A DNA stretch of 64,000 bases, from the NCBI RefSeq assembly GCF_021183825.1, contig NZ_CP089211.1:868001-932000 (forward strand), written 5' to 3'. Shown one piece after another: positions 17,681 to 26,411 of the stretch (position 1 is the stretch's first letter; every line of letters starts with the position of its first letter). Under the pieces are notes generated by a model. That model was given only the letters and a program-made list of their open reading frames with translations. It was not told where the DNA came from and did no database searches. Made by a program: the position numbers and the translations under genes. Source of the stretch: Sinomicrobium kalidii. Its GTDB lineage: Bacteria; Bacteroidota; Bacteroidia; Flavobacteriales; Flavobacteriaceae.

Positions 17681-18118
17681 ATGAAATTTTTCAATTTTTC
17701 TGCGCTGTCCGTCCTGGCAGTTGCAATATTCGCCGCATGCACCACAAAACCATCAAAGGAGGCACAGGAGTTCCGTTCGCTGTATGACGAAGTCATCGTT
17801 GTTCACGACGAGGTCATGCCCAAAATGGGAAAACTGAACACCCTGGGACAACGACTGAAAAAGGAAACGGACACTACTGCAGTTGCTTATCACGAAGCTG
17901 CAGAAGGCCTCAAAAAATCACATACGGCCATGATGGACTGGATGAAGGACTTCAGCGAAAAATTTCCGTATGAAGACGCTCCACTGAAAGACAAGAGCAC
18001 GGAAGAGATCGCAGAAAAGATCACCCTTCTCAAAACCGAAAAAGCCGAGGTATCCGATCTTCGGGACCTCATCAACCGAAGTATTGAAAAGGCCGAAAGA
18101 CTTCTGGAAAAAAAGTAA
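17681..18118 (+). CDS. Small helical lipoprotein
   Basis: A 145-residue lipoprotein. The signal sequence ends in a lipobox (VAIFAAC, Cys20). The mature part is almost wholly charged and helical (for example LKTEKAEVSDLRDLINRSIEKAERLLEKK), suggesting a coiled coil. It lies between the two paralogous C-x9-C-x3-C genes in the putative copper operon. Similar small flavobacterial lipoproteins exist, but no function is known to me. Confidence 0.8.
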   Translation: MKFFNFSALSVLAVAIFAACTTKPSKEAQEFRSLYDEVIVVHDEVMPKMGKLNTLGQRLKKETDTTAVAYHEAAEGLKKSHTAMMDWMKDFSEKFPYEDAPLKDKSTEEIAEKITLLKTEKAEVSDLRDLINRSIEKAERLLEKK

Positions 18119-18142
18119 CTTAACAGTCTTTATCCCGTCTTT

Positions 18143-18517
18143 TTGAAACACACCCTGGTCATACTGGCTCTCCTGATATGTCTGAGGCCGCTGTTCCCTG
18201 TGCTGGAATACGCGGCCAACTATGACTATATCGTGAATGTGCTGTGTGTAAACAAGGAACAGCCGGAATTGCATTGCGACGGAAAGTGTTACCTGATGGG
18301 CGCCATTGCAAAAGAGGTCAGGAAAAGTGATGACAGCAAAAGCACAAGCCTTCCGAAAATAACAGAACTTCCGTTACTTTACGTGAAGAAAAATGATGTT
18401 CCGGTCATCCCGCCCACTATTCTTACGGACGGGGAAAATACCGCTTACCCCTATCATAACAGCTATTCGTTCTTATTTGTATATGAGCTCCTGAAACCTC
18501 CCATCAGCTTATCGTAA
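18143..18517 (+). CDS. Small exported protein with C-x9-C-x3-C motif, paralogue 2
   Basis: A 124-residue protein. Over the first 52 residues it aligns without gaps to the product of the gene at 17229. Both start MKH, share LEYAANYDYI, and have cysteines at 13, 35, 45 and 49 (LCVNKEQPELHCDGKCYLM). The middle has diverged and the end (LKPPISLS) is shared. It starts with TTG at 18143, 24 bases after the lipoprotein stop. Duplication around the lipoprotein gene is the simplest history. Metal binding by the three C-terminal cysteines is inferred. Confidence 0.8.
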   Translation: MKHTLVILALLICLRPLFPVLEYAANYDYIVNVLCVNKEQPELHCDGKCYLMGAIAKEVRKSDDSKSTSLPKITELPLLYVKKNDVPVIPPTILTDGENTAYPYHNSYSFLFVYELLKPPISLS

Positions 18518-18596
18518 ATACCTGGCAAACAACATCGTTCTTCCGTTACGACAAGGAGAACACATCATTTATTTTTCAAACCAAAAATTTACGATA

Positions 18597-19400
18597 ATGC
18601 AATTTCATATATTCAGACCATTCTTATTGGGCCTTATAGCCATTTCCCATGTTTCCTGTTCTTCAGATGATGACAATGCTTCACTTAGCGGGGAAGGACA
18701 GGTTTCCATCGAATTTGACAACGGCGTGAACGGGGACGACCTCATTCTCCATACTTCCACATACACCAATTCCAACGGGGAGACCCTGAACATTGACCGT
18801 TTTAACTACATTGTCAGCAATTTCACGCTTACGGACGACCGTGGAAATACTTTTGTTTATCCCAAGGACGACAGCTATTTTGTGATCAGCGAAGAAAGCG
18901 GAAAAACCGAAATCACCCTCACCGGTATTCCGGCCGGAAATTACATTACGCTGCATTTCGGCATAGGCGTTGACCGGGAAAAATACCTGCAGGGCGCCGA
19001 AGGTCAGGGTGATTTTCTCACCGAAGCCGAGGAAGAAGAAATGATGTGGTCCTGGCAGGCCGGTTATAAGTTCCTGAATTTCGAAGGCCACTTCACCTCT
19101 GCTTCCGTAACTGAACCTGCAGCATTCAAAATTCATATGGGCAGTCACGGTTCCGGTCTTGACAATTACCGGGAAGTGACCCTGGACCTCAGCACCCGGG
19201 CCATCGTAAGTAACGAAATGAGCCCGCTGATCCATCTTGCCGCAGATGCCGGCAAGGTCCTGAACGGTTCAAATACCATCCTCCTTTCCGAACAGGCCGT
19301 TATTATGATCAGCGAGGAGAAATCCCCGAAAATTGCCGAAAACGCCACGGAGATGTTTTCGGTAGACCACGTACATAACGGTTCGGGAGATCATCATTAA
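18597..19400 (+). CDS. MbnP-like copper-binding lipoprotein
   Basis: A 267-residue lipoprotein with lipobox AISHVSC and, right after the cysteine, SSDDD. This resembles the acidic surface-export signal of Bacteroidota lipoproteins, so exposure on the cell surface is likely. The body matches the MbnP family: VSIEFDNGVNGDDL, the central MMWSWQAGYKFLNFEGHF with Trp151 and Trp153, and a His-rich tail (VDHVHNGSGDHH). In methanotrophs MbnP binds copper after its partner MbnH oxidises a tryptophan to kynurenine. The next gene is MbnH-like, so the pair is intact. Confidence 0.85.
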   Translation: MQFHIFRPFLLGLIAISHVSCSSDDDNASLSGEGQVSIEFDNGVNGDDLILHTSTYTNSNGETLNIDRFNYIVSNFTLTDDRGNTFVYPKDDSYFVISEESGKTEITLTGIPAGNYITLHFGIGVDREKYLQGAEGQGDFLTEAEEEEMMWSWQAGYKFLNFEGHFTSASVTEPAAFKIHMGSHGSGLDNYREVTLDLSTRAIVSNEMSPLIHLAADAGKVLNGSNTILLSEQAVIMISEEKSPKIAENATEMFSVDHVHNGSGDHH

Positions 19401-19455
19401 AAAACAGGAAGGCCGGGGCATTAAAAAAATCCCCGGCTTTCCCCTAAAAACCATA

Positions 19456-20499
19456 ATGATGAAAAAACTACTGATCTTGTTTGGCAGTATTACAGCAATG
19501 GCCTGTAGTTCCGGCAATGATGAATACGAGGCCATTAACGAACCGCTGGAATTTACCGTGCCCTCCAATTTCCCGGAGGTACAGTACGACATTACCGCAA
19601 ATCCCCCTACGGAAAAAGGGTTCGAACTCGGTAAAAAACTGTTTTACGACGGCAGGCTCTCTGCCAACGGATTTATTTCGTGCGGATTTTGTCACGAACA
19701 GCGTTTTGCCTTCACCCATCACGGTCATCAGTTCAGTCATGGCATAGACGACCTGGAGGGGACGCGGAACACCCCGCCCATACAAAATGCAGCCTTTATG
19801 ACGGAATTTGCCTGGGACGGAGCAACCTCTCACCTGGACCTTTTCCCTATTATTCCTATCACCAGTGAAGTGGAAATGGGTGAAACGGTCACTAACGTCA
19901 TCAGCAAAATAAGGGCGGATAAAGAATACCGGAGACTTTTTGCAGAAGCTTTTGAAGGCGGCGAAGTCAACAACAAAAATTTCTTCAGGGCCCTGTCGCA
20001 GTTCATGGTGATGATGGTCTCCTCCAATTCCGGATACGACAAATACGTGCGGGGTGAACCGGGCGGTACTTTTACGGAAGAAGAAAAACGCGGTCTGGAA
20101 ATATTCCGTCAAAAATGTACAGGCTGTCATGCTACGGACCTGTTTACGGACAATTCCTTCCGGAACAACGGCCTTCCCCCCAACCCTGCCCTCAACGACA
20201 TCGGCAGGATGGAAGTGAGCGGCAGCGAGGCCGACAAGTACAAGTTCAAGGTGCCGAGCCTCCGCAATGTGGCGATCACCGCCCCTTACATGCACGACGG
20301 ACGTTTCGGAAGCCTGGAATCCGTACTCGATTTTTACGGCAACGGTATAAGGGAATCACCGACACTGGACCCGCTGCTGAAGCAGGGAGATACCCCGGGC
20401 ATTCCGCTGACAACCGGGGAAAAATCCGCCCTGCTCACCTTTTTAAATACATTAACAGATAACACCTATTTGAACGATGAACGATTTGCAGAATATTAA
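19456..20499 (+). CDS. MbnH-like di-heme cytochrome c peroxidase-family lipoprotein
   Basis: A 347-residue protein with lipobox ITAMAC (Cys17). There are two c-type heme sites, CGFCH (Cys76) and CTGCH (Cys221). Family blocks are LGKKLFYDGRLSANGFISC, RNTPPIQNAAF, GCHATDLFTDNSFRNNG and VPSLRNVAITAPYMHDGRF. The overall build is that of bacterial di-heme peroxidases and MauG/MbnH enzymes. Lying directly behind an MbnP-like gene, it most likely modifies that protein rather than removing peroxide. That functional choice rests on gene context. Two ATG codons start the frame (19456 and 19459). Confidence 0.87.
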   Translation: MMKKLLILFGSITAMACSSGNDEYEAINEPLEFTVPSNFPEVQYDITANPPTEKGFELGKKLFYDGRLSANGFISCGFCHEQRFAFTHHGHQFSHGIDDLEGTRNTPPIQNAAFMTEFAWDGATSHLDLFPIIPITSEVEMGETVTNVISKIRADKEYRRLFAEAFEGGEVNNKNFFRALSQFMVMMVSSNSGYDKYVRGEPGGTFTEEEKRGLEIFRQKCTGCHATDLFTDNSFRNNGLPPNPALNDIGRMEVSGSEADKYKFKVPSLRNVAITAPYMHDGRFGSLESVLDFYGNGIRESPTLDPLLKQGDTPGIPLTTGEKSALLTFLNTLTDNTYLNDERFAEY

Positions 20500-20506
20500 A
20501 TATCCA

Positions 20507-21544
20507 ATGAGCGAAAAACCGAAGCTGACATTGATGACCGGAATATCTTCTGTTTCGAAATCCTTCCGGGCTTTATTGCTAACAATCACGGGCCTGGTCT
20601 TCACCATTAACGCCGGGGCTACCACCGTGTCAGACAGCCTTCCTGCACCATTCACAACAGCGATCCGCAGCACCAACGCAGCTTTTATGTGCGATGTCTG
20701 CGGATGCAGCGGCAACGGGGGCAGCATGGGATACGGTACCGGACTTGACAAAAATTTTGCGGGGCTACGGTATATTTCCCAACGCTATCGTTCCAGGGAC
20801 GGCATTTTTAACAATTCGCCCTGGGTGGACGAGAATTTCAATACGCTCCAGGCCTGGGGGAGAATTCCCGTGGGCAAACGTGTAGTGATCCATGCCATGA
20901 TACCCTATCATTTTCACCACCGTACCTTTGCCGACAAATCCGAACAGGACCTCAACGGTATGGGAGACATGACACTACTGGGATTTTACCGGCTGATAAA
21001 GCCTTCGGACAGTACGGGAAGCGCAACAGAATTCCGGCACACCCTTCATGTAGGGGGCGGTATAAAGCTGCCTACGGGAAAATTCGACAAAGCCAATAAC
21101 GAAGGAAGTGTCAACCCCAGCTTTCAGGCCGGTACGGGGAGCTGGGACTATATCATAGCCGCAGACTACGGTATCATTTTACAGAACTGGGGTGCAGGAG
21201 CCATGATAAATTATACTTTCAAAACCGAAAACTCCGACCATTATCATTTCGGGGACCAACTGAACTACGGTATACATGCCTATCGTCCCTTTGCGTTGTC
21301 AGACAGTTTTGCACTCACCCCTCTTGTAGGGGTCGCCGGTGAAGTATTCGGGGAGAACGAACAGTACGGTCAGCCCGTGGCAGATACCAGGGGTGATGTT
21401 TTTTTCGGAAAATGGGGCCTGGAAACCGCCTACAAAAAATGGTCGCTGGGTATTACGGGCATGATCCCGATCACACAGAACCTGAACAACGGGAAAGTAG
21501 TGGTAAAAAACAGGTTTTCAGTGTATGTAAACTTTAATATTTAG
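20507..21544 (+). CDS. Outer-membrane beta-barrel protein with N-terminal CDVCGC motif
   Basis: A 345-residue exported protein. A signal segment (ALLLTITGLVFTINAGA) is followed by a short Cys motif with cysteines at 62, 65 and 67 (CDVCGCSGNGGSMGYG). The rest is beta-rich with alternating aromatic residues and ends in FSVYVNFNI, an aromatic-rich final strand typical of barrels. The start at 20507 lies eight bases after the MbnH-like stop; an ATG at 20477 would overlap that gene by 23 bases. It is the last gene of the putative copper locus, so transport or binding of copper at the outer membrane is inferred. Confidence 0.8.
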   Translation: MSEKPKLTLMTGISSVSKSFRALLLTITGLVFTINAGATTVSDSLPAPFTTAIRSTNAAFMCDVCGCSGNGGSMGYGTGLDKNFAGLRYISQRYRSRDGIFNNSPWVDENFNTLQAWGRIPVGKRVVIHAMIPYHFHHRTFADKSEQDLNGMGDMTLLGFYRLIKPSDSTGSATEFRHTLHVGGGIKLPTGKFDKANNEGSVNPSFQAGTGSWDYIIAADYGIILQNWGAGAMINYTFKTENSDHYHFGDQLNYGIHAYRPFALSDSFALTPLVGVAGEVFGENEQYGQPVADTRGDVFFGKWGLETAYKKWSLGITGMIPITQNLNNGKVVVKNRFSVYVNFNI

Positions 21545-21642
21545 ACAGGAAATAACGCTAAAACAAGTCTGTCAAAGACACAAAAAGTCTTTTTAAATAT
21601 GCGTTGAAAAGAGTCCGTTCTTTAGTAAAAATGAAGATATAG

Positions 21643-21719
21643 CTGTCACTTTGAGCGCAGTTGAGAGGTTCTTGGTCCAAGTGGTCTCCAAAAAGACATC
21701 TCGACTGCGCTCCTGACAG
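21643..21719. repeat. 77-bp imperfect inverted repeat (hairpin element)
   Basis: The ends CTGTCA and TGACAG, then GAGCGCAGTTGAGAGGT against CATCTCGACTGCGCTC, pair as long arms around a central loop of about 25 bases. It lies between the outer-membrane protein gene and the end of lysA, which converge. It looks like a dispersed structured repeat rather than a simple terminator because no T-run follows. Confidence 0.75.
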
Positions 21720-21767
21720 TATTAAATCAGGTAGCCGGACAAACCGGACTCACGTTTTTTATATGCT

Positions 21768-23024
21768 TTAGTCTTTTACTGTTACTGCTTCCTCTTTTTC
21801 TTTTTTGCCTTCGGGGAGCAGCACATCCACCTCCACCTGGTTTCGTACCAGGTCTTCAAAGCTTTCCCTTTTTCTTATGATATGGGCCTCGCCATTATAC
21901 CACAATACCTCGGCAGGCCTGTAACGCGAATTGTAATTGCTCGCCATGGTAAAGCAATACGCCCCCGCATTTTTAAAACACAGGATGTCGCCTTCCGTGA
22001 TCTGTGCGATCCTGCGGTTATTGGCAAAGGTATCTGTTTCGCAGATATAGCCCACTACCGAATAAAAACGGTCCCTGCCGTCGGGATTGGAGATATTGAC
22101 GATCTCGTGACGTGCCCCGTAGAACATGGGCCGGATCAAATGATTGAACCCGGTATCCACTCCGGCAAAAACCGTGGAGGTCGTCTGTTTTACCACGTTG
22201 ACCCTCGCCAGGAAATATCCGGCTTCACTCACAAGGAACTTGCCCGGTTCAAAAGCCAGGGTAAGGTCTTTACCGTATTCCTTGCAGAAATCATTAAACC
22301 TTTTGGTGAGTTTTTTGCCCAATTCTTCCACATTGGTCTCAATGTCCCCTTCCTTATAAGGCACCTTGAAACCACTTCCGAAATCGATAAAATCGAGGTC
22401 CTTGAATTGTTTGGCGGTTTCAAACAATATTTCCGAAGCATGGAGGAACACTTCAATATCCAGAATATCACTCCCGGTATGCATGTGAATACCGTTGATG
22501 CGCATATTGGTATTTTCCACAATGCGCAAAAGATGCGGTATCTGGTGTACACTTATACCAAATTTCGAATCGATATGACCGACGGAAATATTGGTATTCC
22601 CCCCTGCCATGACATGGGGGTTAACGCGGATACATACAGGCACATCGGCATGTTTGGTGCCAAACTGCTCCAGGATGGAAAGGTTGTCTATATTGATCTG
22701 TACGCCCAGCGCGGCCACTTCTTCTATTTCTTCGAGAGAAACGCCATTGGGGGTAAATATGATATCTTCCGGTTTAAATCCGGCCAGTAATCCCAGCCGC
22801 ACCTCCTGTAGGGAAACCGTGTCCAGTCCGCTTCCCAGGCGGTTCAGTAATTTTAATACGGAAATGTTGGAAAGCGCCTTGACCGCATAATTCAGTTTCA
22901 GGTTTTTCACCTTACTGAAAGCCCCGGTCAGCCGTTGATACTGCGATATGATCTTCTCCGCATCATACACGTAAACCGGGTTTCCAACTTCCCTGGCTAT
23001 TTGCAATAAGTCCTGATTGTTCAT
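21768..23024 (-). CDS. lysA: Diaminopimelate decarboxylase
   Basis: PLP-dependent decarboxylation of meso-diaminopimelate to lysine, the last step of lysine synthesis. It has 418 residues. The PLP lysine lies in LNYAVKALSN near residue 49. HMHTGSD, EPGKFLVSEAG, the catalytic-cysteine block CETDTFA and the C-terminal YNSRYRPAEVL are all present. The length fits the family. It is convergent with the outer-membrane gene and divergent from sucC. Confidence 0.96.
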   Translation of the reverse strand: MNNQDLLQIAREVGNPVYVYDAEKIISQYQRLTGAFSKVKNLKLNYAVKALSNISVLKLLNRLGSGLDTVSLQEVRLGLLAGFKPEDIIFTPNGVSLEEIEEVAALGVQINIDNLSILEQFGTKHADVPVCIRVNPHVMAGGNTNISVGHIDSKFGISVHQIPHLLRIVENTNMRINGIHMHTGSDILDIEVFLHASEILFETAKQFKDLDFIDFGSGFKVPYKEGDIETNVEELGKKLTKRFNDFCKEYGKDLTLAFEPGKFLVSEAGYFLARVNVVKQTTSTVFAGVDTGFNHLIRPMFYGARHEIVNISNPDGRDRFYSVVGYICETDTFANNRRIAQITEGDILCFKNAGAYCFTMASNYNSRYRPAEVLWYNGEAHIIRKRESFEDLVRNQVEVDVLLPEGKKEKEEAVTVKD

Positions 23025-23070
23025 ATCCTAAATTATAGTGTTAGTGTTCGATTTCCACTGTTTAAGCCCA

Positions 23071-23078
23071 CAAATATA
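23071..23078 (-). promoter_or_regulatory. -7 promoter box of lysA
   Basis: TATATTTG on the minus strand, an exact TAnnTTTG match, 47 bases ahead of the lysA start. Confidence 0.5.
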
Positions 23079-23310
23079 AGCTATTAGGTCCATTCCCCGG
23101 AAAAAAACCTGATCAACACATAAAAAACGAACATTTTGTTTTAAAAATCACATTTCAACTACCCGAAACCGTCGGCCGCAAAAAACATTTTATCATCAAG
23201 TATATTTGCGACTGAAGATCAATATTTTACTTGTCAAAAAGCAAAATACAGCAATTTTCCGGTCAATTCAAAAAAATAAGTTTAAGCTGGTGTAATTATG
23301 CCAGGTTTGC

Positions 23311-23318
23311 TATTTTTG
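23311..23318 (+). promoter_or_regulatory. -7 promoter box of sucC
   Basis: TATTTTTG, an exact TAnnTTTG match, 27 bases before the sucC ATG. It lies inside the longer open frame, which supports the downstream start. Confidence 0.5.
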
Positions 23319-23344
23319 TCACTCATTTAATTGAAACCTTTGTT

Positions 23345-24538
23345 ATGAATTTACACGAATATCAGGGAAAAGAAATACTGGCCAGTTTCGGCGTGAGGGT
23401 ACAACGTGGTATTGTTGCCCACAACCCGCAGGAAGCTGTTACTGCTGCCAAGCAACTCACTCAGGAAACAGGGACCGGATGGCATGTTATCAAGGCCCAG
23501 GTACACGCAGGAGGCCGCGGTAAAGGCGGCGGTGTAAAACTGGCCAAAGACCTGAAACAGGTAGAGGACCTTGCAGAACAAATCATAGGTATGAACCTGG
23601 TAACCCCCCAGACTACCGCAGAGGGTAAAAAGGTACACCAGGTACTGGTAGCTGAAGATGTGTATTACCCGGGAGACAGTGAAACATCCGAATTCTATAT
23701 GTCAGTACTTCTGAATCGTGCCAAAGGAAAGAACATGATCATGTACTCTACCGAAGGCGGTATGGACATTGAGGAAGTGGCCGAAAAGACCCCGCACCTC
23801 ATCTTTACCGAGGAAGTGGACCCGTCTGTGGGGCTGCTGCCCTTCCAGGCCAGGAGAATAGCCTTCAACCTCGGGCTCAGCGGTAATGCCTTCAAGGAAA
23901 TGGTAAAATTCGCAAGCGCACTCTACACAGCCTACACCAAGGCCGATGCTTCCCTGTTTGAAATCAACCCGGTATTAAAAACTTCCGATAACAAGATCAT
24001 GGCAGTAGATGCCAAGGTTTCGCTGGACGATAACGCATTGTTCCGCCATAAGGATTATGCAGAAATGCGTGACCTCCGTGAAGAAAACCCCATTGAGGTG
24101 GAAGCCAAGGCCGTAGGGCTCAATTATGTTGACCTCGACGGTAATGTGGGTTGTATGGTAAACGGTGCCGGACTGGCCATGGCCACCATGGACCTTATCA
24201 AACAAGCCGGCGGCGAACCTGCAAACTTCCTCGACGTAGGGGGAACTGCCGATGCCAAACGTGTGGAAACCGCTTTCCGTATTATCCTTAAAGACCCGAA
24301 CGTAAAAGCCATCCTCATCAATATTTTCGGTGGTATTGTTCGTTGCGACCGTGTGGCTCAGGGTATTGTAGACGCATACAAGAACATGGGAGACGCCATA
24401 CAGGTACCCATCATCGTTCGCCTTCAGGGTACGAACGCGGAAATTGCCAAGGAACTTATCGACAATTCCGGACTTGCGGTGCACTCGGCCGTACAGTTCC
24501 AGGAAGCTGCGGACAAGGTAAAAGAGGTTTTGAGCTAA
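23345..24538 (+). CDS. sucC: Succinyl-CoA synthetase (ADP/GDP-forming), beta subunit
   Basis: Part of the TCA-cycle enzyme that makes ATP or GTP from succinyl-CoA. It has 397 residues, starting [17 protein letters not shown] as is usual. The ATP-grasp N-terminal domain has [18 protein letters not shown]. The C-terminal CoA-ligase domain has [28 protein letters not shown] and [10 protein letters not shown]. The in-frame extension back to 23231 was rejected. The alpha subunit sucD is not adjacent; the next gene encodes a TerB-like protein behind a terminator. Confidence 0.97.
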   Translation: MNLHEYQGKEILASFGVRVQRGIVAHNPQEAVTAAKQLTQETGTGWHVIKAQVHAGGRGKGGGVKLAKDLKQVEDLAEQIIGMNLVTPQTTAEGKKVHQVLVAEDVYYPGDSETSEFYMSVLLNRAKGKNMIMYSTEGGMDIEEVAEKTPHLIFTEEVDPSVGLLPFQARRIAFNLGLSGNAFKEMVKFASALYTAYTKADASLFEINPVLKTSDNKIMAVDAKVSLDDNALFRHKDYAEMRDLREENPIEVEAKAVGLNYVDLDGNVGCMVNGAGLAMATMDLIKQAGGEPANFLDVGGTADAKRVETAFRIILKDPNVKAILINIFGGIVRCDRVAQGIVDAYKNMGDAIQVPIIVRLQGTNAEIAKELIDNSGLAVHSAVQFQEAADKVKEVLS

Positions 24539-24579
24539 GTCTTTTCAGGACCGCATCAAAATAAATCATAAAATCAGGG

Positions 24580-24610
24580 CTCCCGGGAAAATAATTTCCG
24601 GGAGTTTTTG
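24580..24610 (+). terminator. Terminator of sucC
   Basis: A GC-rich stem with one bulged G (24580-24590 with 24595-24604) and a four-base loop is followed by TTTTTG, 42 bases after the sucC stop. Confidence 0.85.
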
Positions 24611-24643
24611 TTTTATATATACAACCTATTGCAATCCCGATCC

Positions 24644-25045
24644 ATGAACACCCAAAAAGAAAAGCTGAGCCTGCTGGCCGATATGATCGCCCTGGCCCGG
24701 ACCGACGGAAAGGTCAAAGACATAGAATACCGTTTTCTGCGCACCGTTGCCGAACAACTGGGCATCGAAAAAACGACCCTCGACAGCCTCTTCACCAGAA
24801 AAGTGGAACAGGTTCAGCTAAAACCCGAATCCGAACGTATCCTGCAATTCCACCGTCTCGTGTTATTAATGAATGCAGACCAGTCCTCCTCTCCCGAAGA
24901 AACCGAAAAAATCAAGGACCTGGGCATTCGCATGGGACTCAATCCCCTCGCCACAAACAAGGTGCTGGAAATTATGCACCAATACCCCAATAAGGTAGTT
25001 CCCCCGGATGTGCTTATCCGCATTTTTAAAACATATTACAACTAA
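24644..25045 (+). CDS. TerB-like helical protein
   Basis: A 133-residue all-helical protein. The N-terminal part (LSLLADMIALARTDGKVKDIEYRFLRTVAEQLGI) matches the TerB/TerB-like (DjlA N-terminal) repeat with its acidic site. Such domains are linked to tellurite resistance and membrane stress, but small stand-alone copies are common in Bacteroidota with no known role. The ATG at 24644 was preferred to the upstream frame from 24608, which would start inside the sucC terminator region. Confidence 0.7.
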   Translation: MNTQKEKLSLLADMIALARTDGKVKDIEYRFLRTVAEQLGIEKTTLDSLFTRKVEQVQLKPESERILQFHRLVLLMNADQSSSPEETEKIKDLGIRMGLNPLATNKVLEIMHQYPNKVVPPDVLIRIFKTYYN

Positions 25046-25175
25046 AGTGCCATTTTGACACTAAATTACCGTTACTTAATGCCAAAATGTCCTGTTTCCC
25101 GAAATGGAACCCAATTTGTTATAAGTAAGGTGAAAACAAAAGAAAAAAATGTTGAACCTTAAAAACAATAGCACT

Positions 25176-25607
25176 ATGAGTCTCGTAAAAAGAAATAACG
25201 ACGTTTGGTTTCCTTCCATCTTTGATGAATTCCTGAAACCGGATTGGTTAGGCGGAATACAAAACCTTAACACACAACACGTTCCCGCCGTGAACATTAA
25301 GGAAACCGACAAAGACTTTACACTGGAACTGGCAGTTCCGGGAAAAAGCAAAGAAGATTTTAATATTGAAGTAGACGACAGGGTACTGACCATTTCTTCC
25401 GAACACAAGGAAGAGAAGAAAGAAGATAACGACAAATATACCCGAAGGGAATTTCGTCATTTCGCTTTCCGTAGGTCATTTAACCTGCCGGACAGTATCA
25501 ATGAAGAAGACATCAACGCCGCTTATGAGAACGGTATCCTTAAGCTTACCCTTCCAAAGCGCGAAGAAGCATTACCGAAACCCCGAAAGGTGATTGAGAT
25601 TTCATAA
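25176..25607 (+). CDS. Hsp20/alpha-crystallin small heat-shock protein
   Basis: A 143-residue chaperone that holds unfolding proteins. The start MSLVKRNNDVWFPSIFDEF is typical of the Bacteroidota form. The alpha-crystallin domain (about residues 35-135) shows VPAVNIKETDKDFTLELAVPG and ends with the AYENGILKLTLPK motif; the tail (RKVIEIS) carries the IxI-type anchor. An in-frame ATG at 25149 would add nine residues. No HrcA or sigma-32-type site was recognised upstream. Confidence 0.93.
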   Translation: MSLVKRNNDVWFPSIFDEFLKPDWLGGIQNLNTQHVPAVNIKETDKDFTLELAVPGKSKEDFNIEVDDRVLTISSEHKEEKKEDNDKYTRREFRHFAFRRSFNLPDSINEEDINAAYENGILKLTLPKREEALPKPRKVIEIS

Positions 25608-25647
25608 CTTAGGTTGAGTTAGTTTAGTTAGTTAATTGGTTTTTAAA

Positions 25648-25679
25648 ATCCCCTGCAAAACACCGCAGGGGATTTTTTG
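25648..25679. terminator. Bidirectional terminator between hsp20 and the DUF4136 gene
   Basis: A perfect 9-bp stem (25648-25656 with 25665-25673) is followed by TTTTTTG on the plus strand and preceded by an A-rich run that gives a T-run on the minus strand. It serves both convergent genes. Confidence 0.85.
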
Positions 25680-25702
25680 TATCAATTCAAATCCCTGTTT
25701 TC

Positions 25703-26221
25703 TTATTTCCGGCCCGGAGGATATTTTGCAAATACTTTCTCCACCACTTTCCGGTACATCTGCTCTCTGGCCCCGGGACTGCTGTTGTTCCCCGTCCTGG
25801 CTTCATAAATCCCCTGCCAGAAAAGCTCATCCCTTTCGGCATCGATAAGGTCAAAAGTGACCTCCTGTGTGGTCGAATTGATCCGTATCGGGATACCGCC
25901 CGAAATACCAAATCCGCCGTGACGTCCTCCGCTCCCCACACCAATACCAACAGAACTGCGGTACGGCGTATCGTATTGCCTTGTAAAGATATTGATATAC
26001 ATATCCGGAGTATCAGACTTCACAAAACCCCTGCCTGTGAGCAAAGCTTCGGTCTGGGCAATAACCCGTTTTTCATCGAGCTGGTTCAGACCGGAATTCA
26101 TCTCCGGATAAAAATTGAACGTCCTGTACGAAGAAAAATCCGTACTGCGGTCATAATCGATCTTGGCCGTAGAACAGGCCGTCAAAAGAACAGATACGAA
26201 GAAAATACCGAGAAGTCTCAT
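25703..26221 (-). CDS. DUF4136 lipoprotein
   Basis: A 172-residue lipoprotein with lipobox VLLTAC (Cys16). It shows the DUF4136 pattern: a start like IDYDRSTDFSSYRTFNFYP, then a middle part with a glycine-rich segment (VGIGVGSGGRHGGFGISGG), then VTFDLIDAERDELFWQGIYEA. The role is unknown; members are envelope proteins of many Bacteroidota and Proteobacteria. Confidence 0.88.
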   Translation of the reverse strand: MRLLGIFFVSVLLTACSTAKIDYDRSTDFSSYRTFNFYPEMNSGLNQLDEKRVIAQTEALLTGRGFVKSDTPDMYINIFTRQYDTPYRSSVGIGVGSGGRHGGFGISGGIPIRINSTTQEVTFDLIDAERDELFWQGIYEARTGNNSSPGAREQMYRKVVEKVFAKYPPGRK

Positions 26222-26237
26222 AATACACCGCTTTTCC

Positions 26238-26245
26238 CAAATTTA
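26238..26245 (-). promoter_or_regulatory. -7 promoter box of the DUF4136 gene
   Basis: TAAATTTG on the minus strand, an exact TAnnTTTG match, 17 bases before the start. Confidence 0.45.
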
Positions 26246-26411
26246 CGGAAAATTATCCATTCTCATACGCTTAAACAAAACGGAAAAAACAGTTGTTAGC
26301 AGCCGGATTCTTTCTATTTCCGGAGCACCAATGCCCCAAGCGGGGAAAGTGTATCCCCGGGAGGTTGACTTATGGCAAGCCCGGGGTCTTTTAATTTACG
26401 TACCCTAAAAT

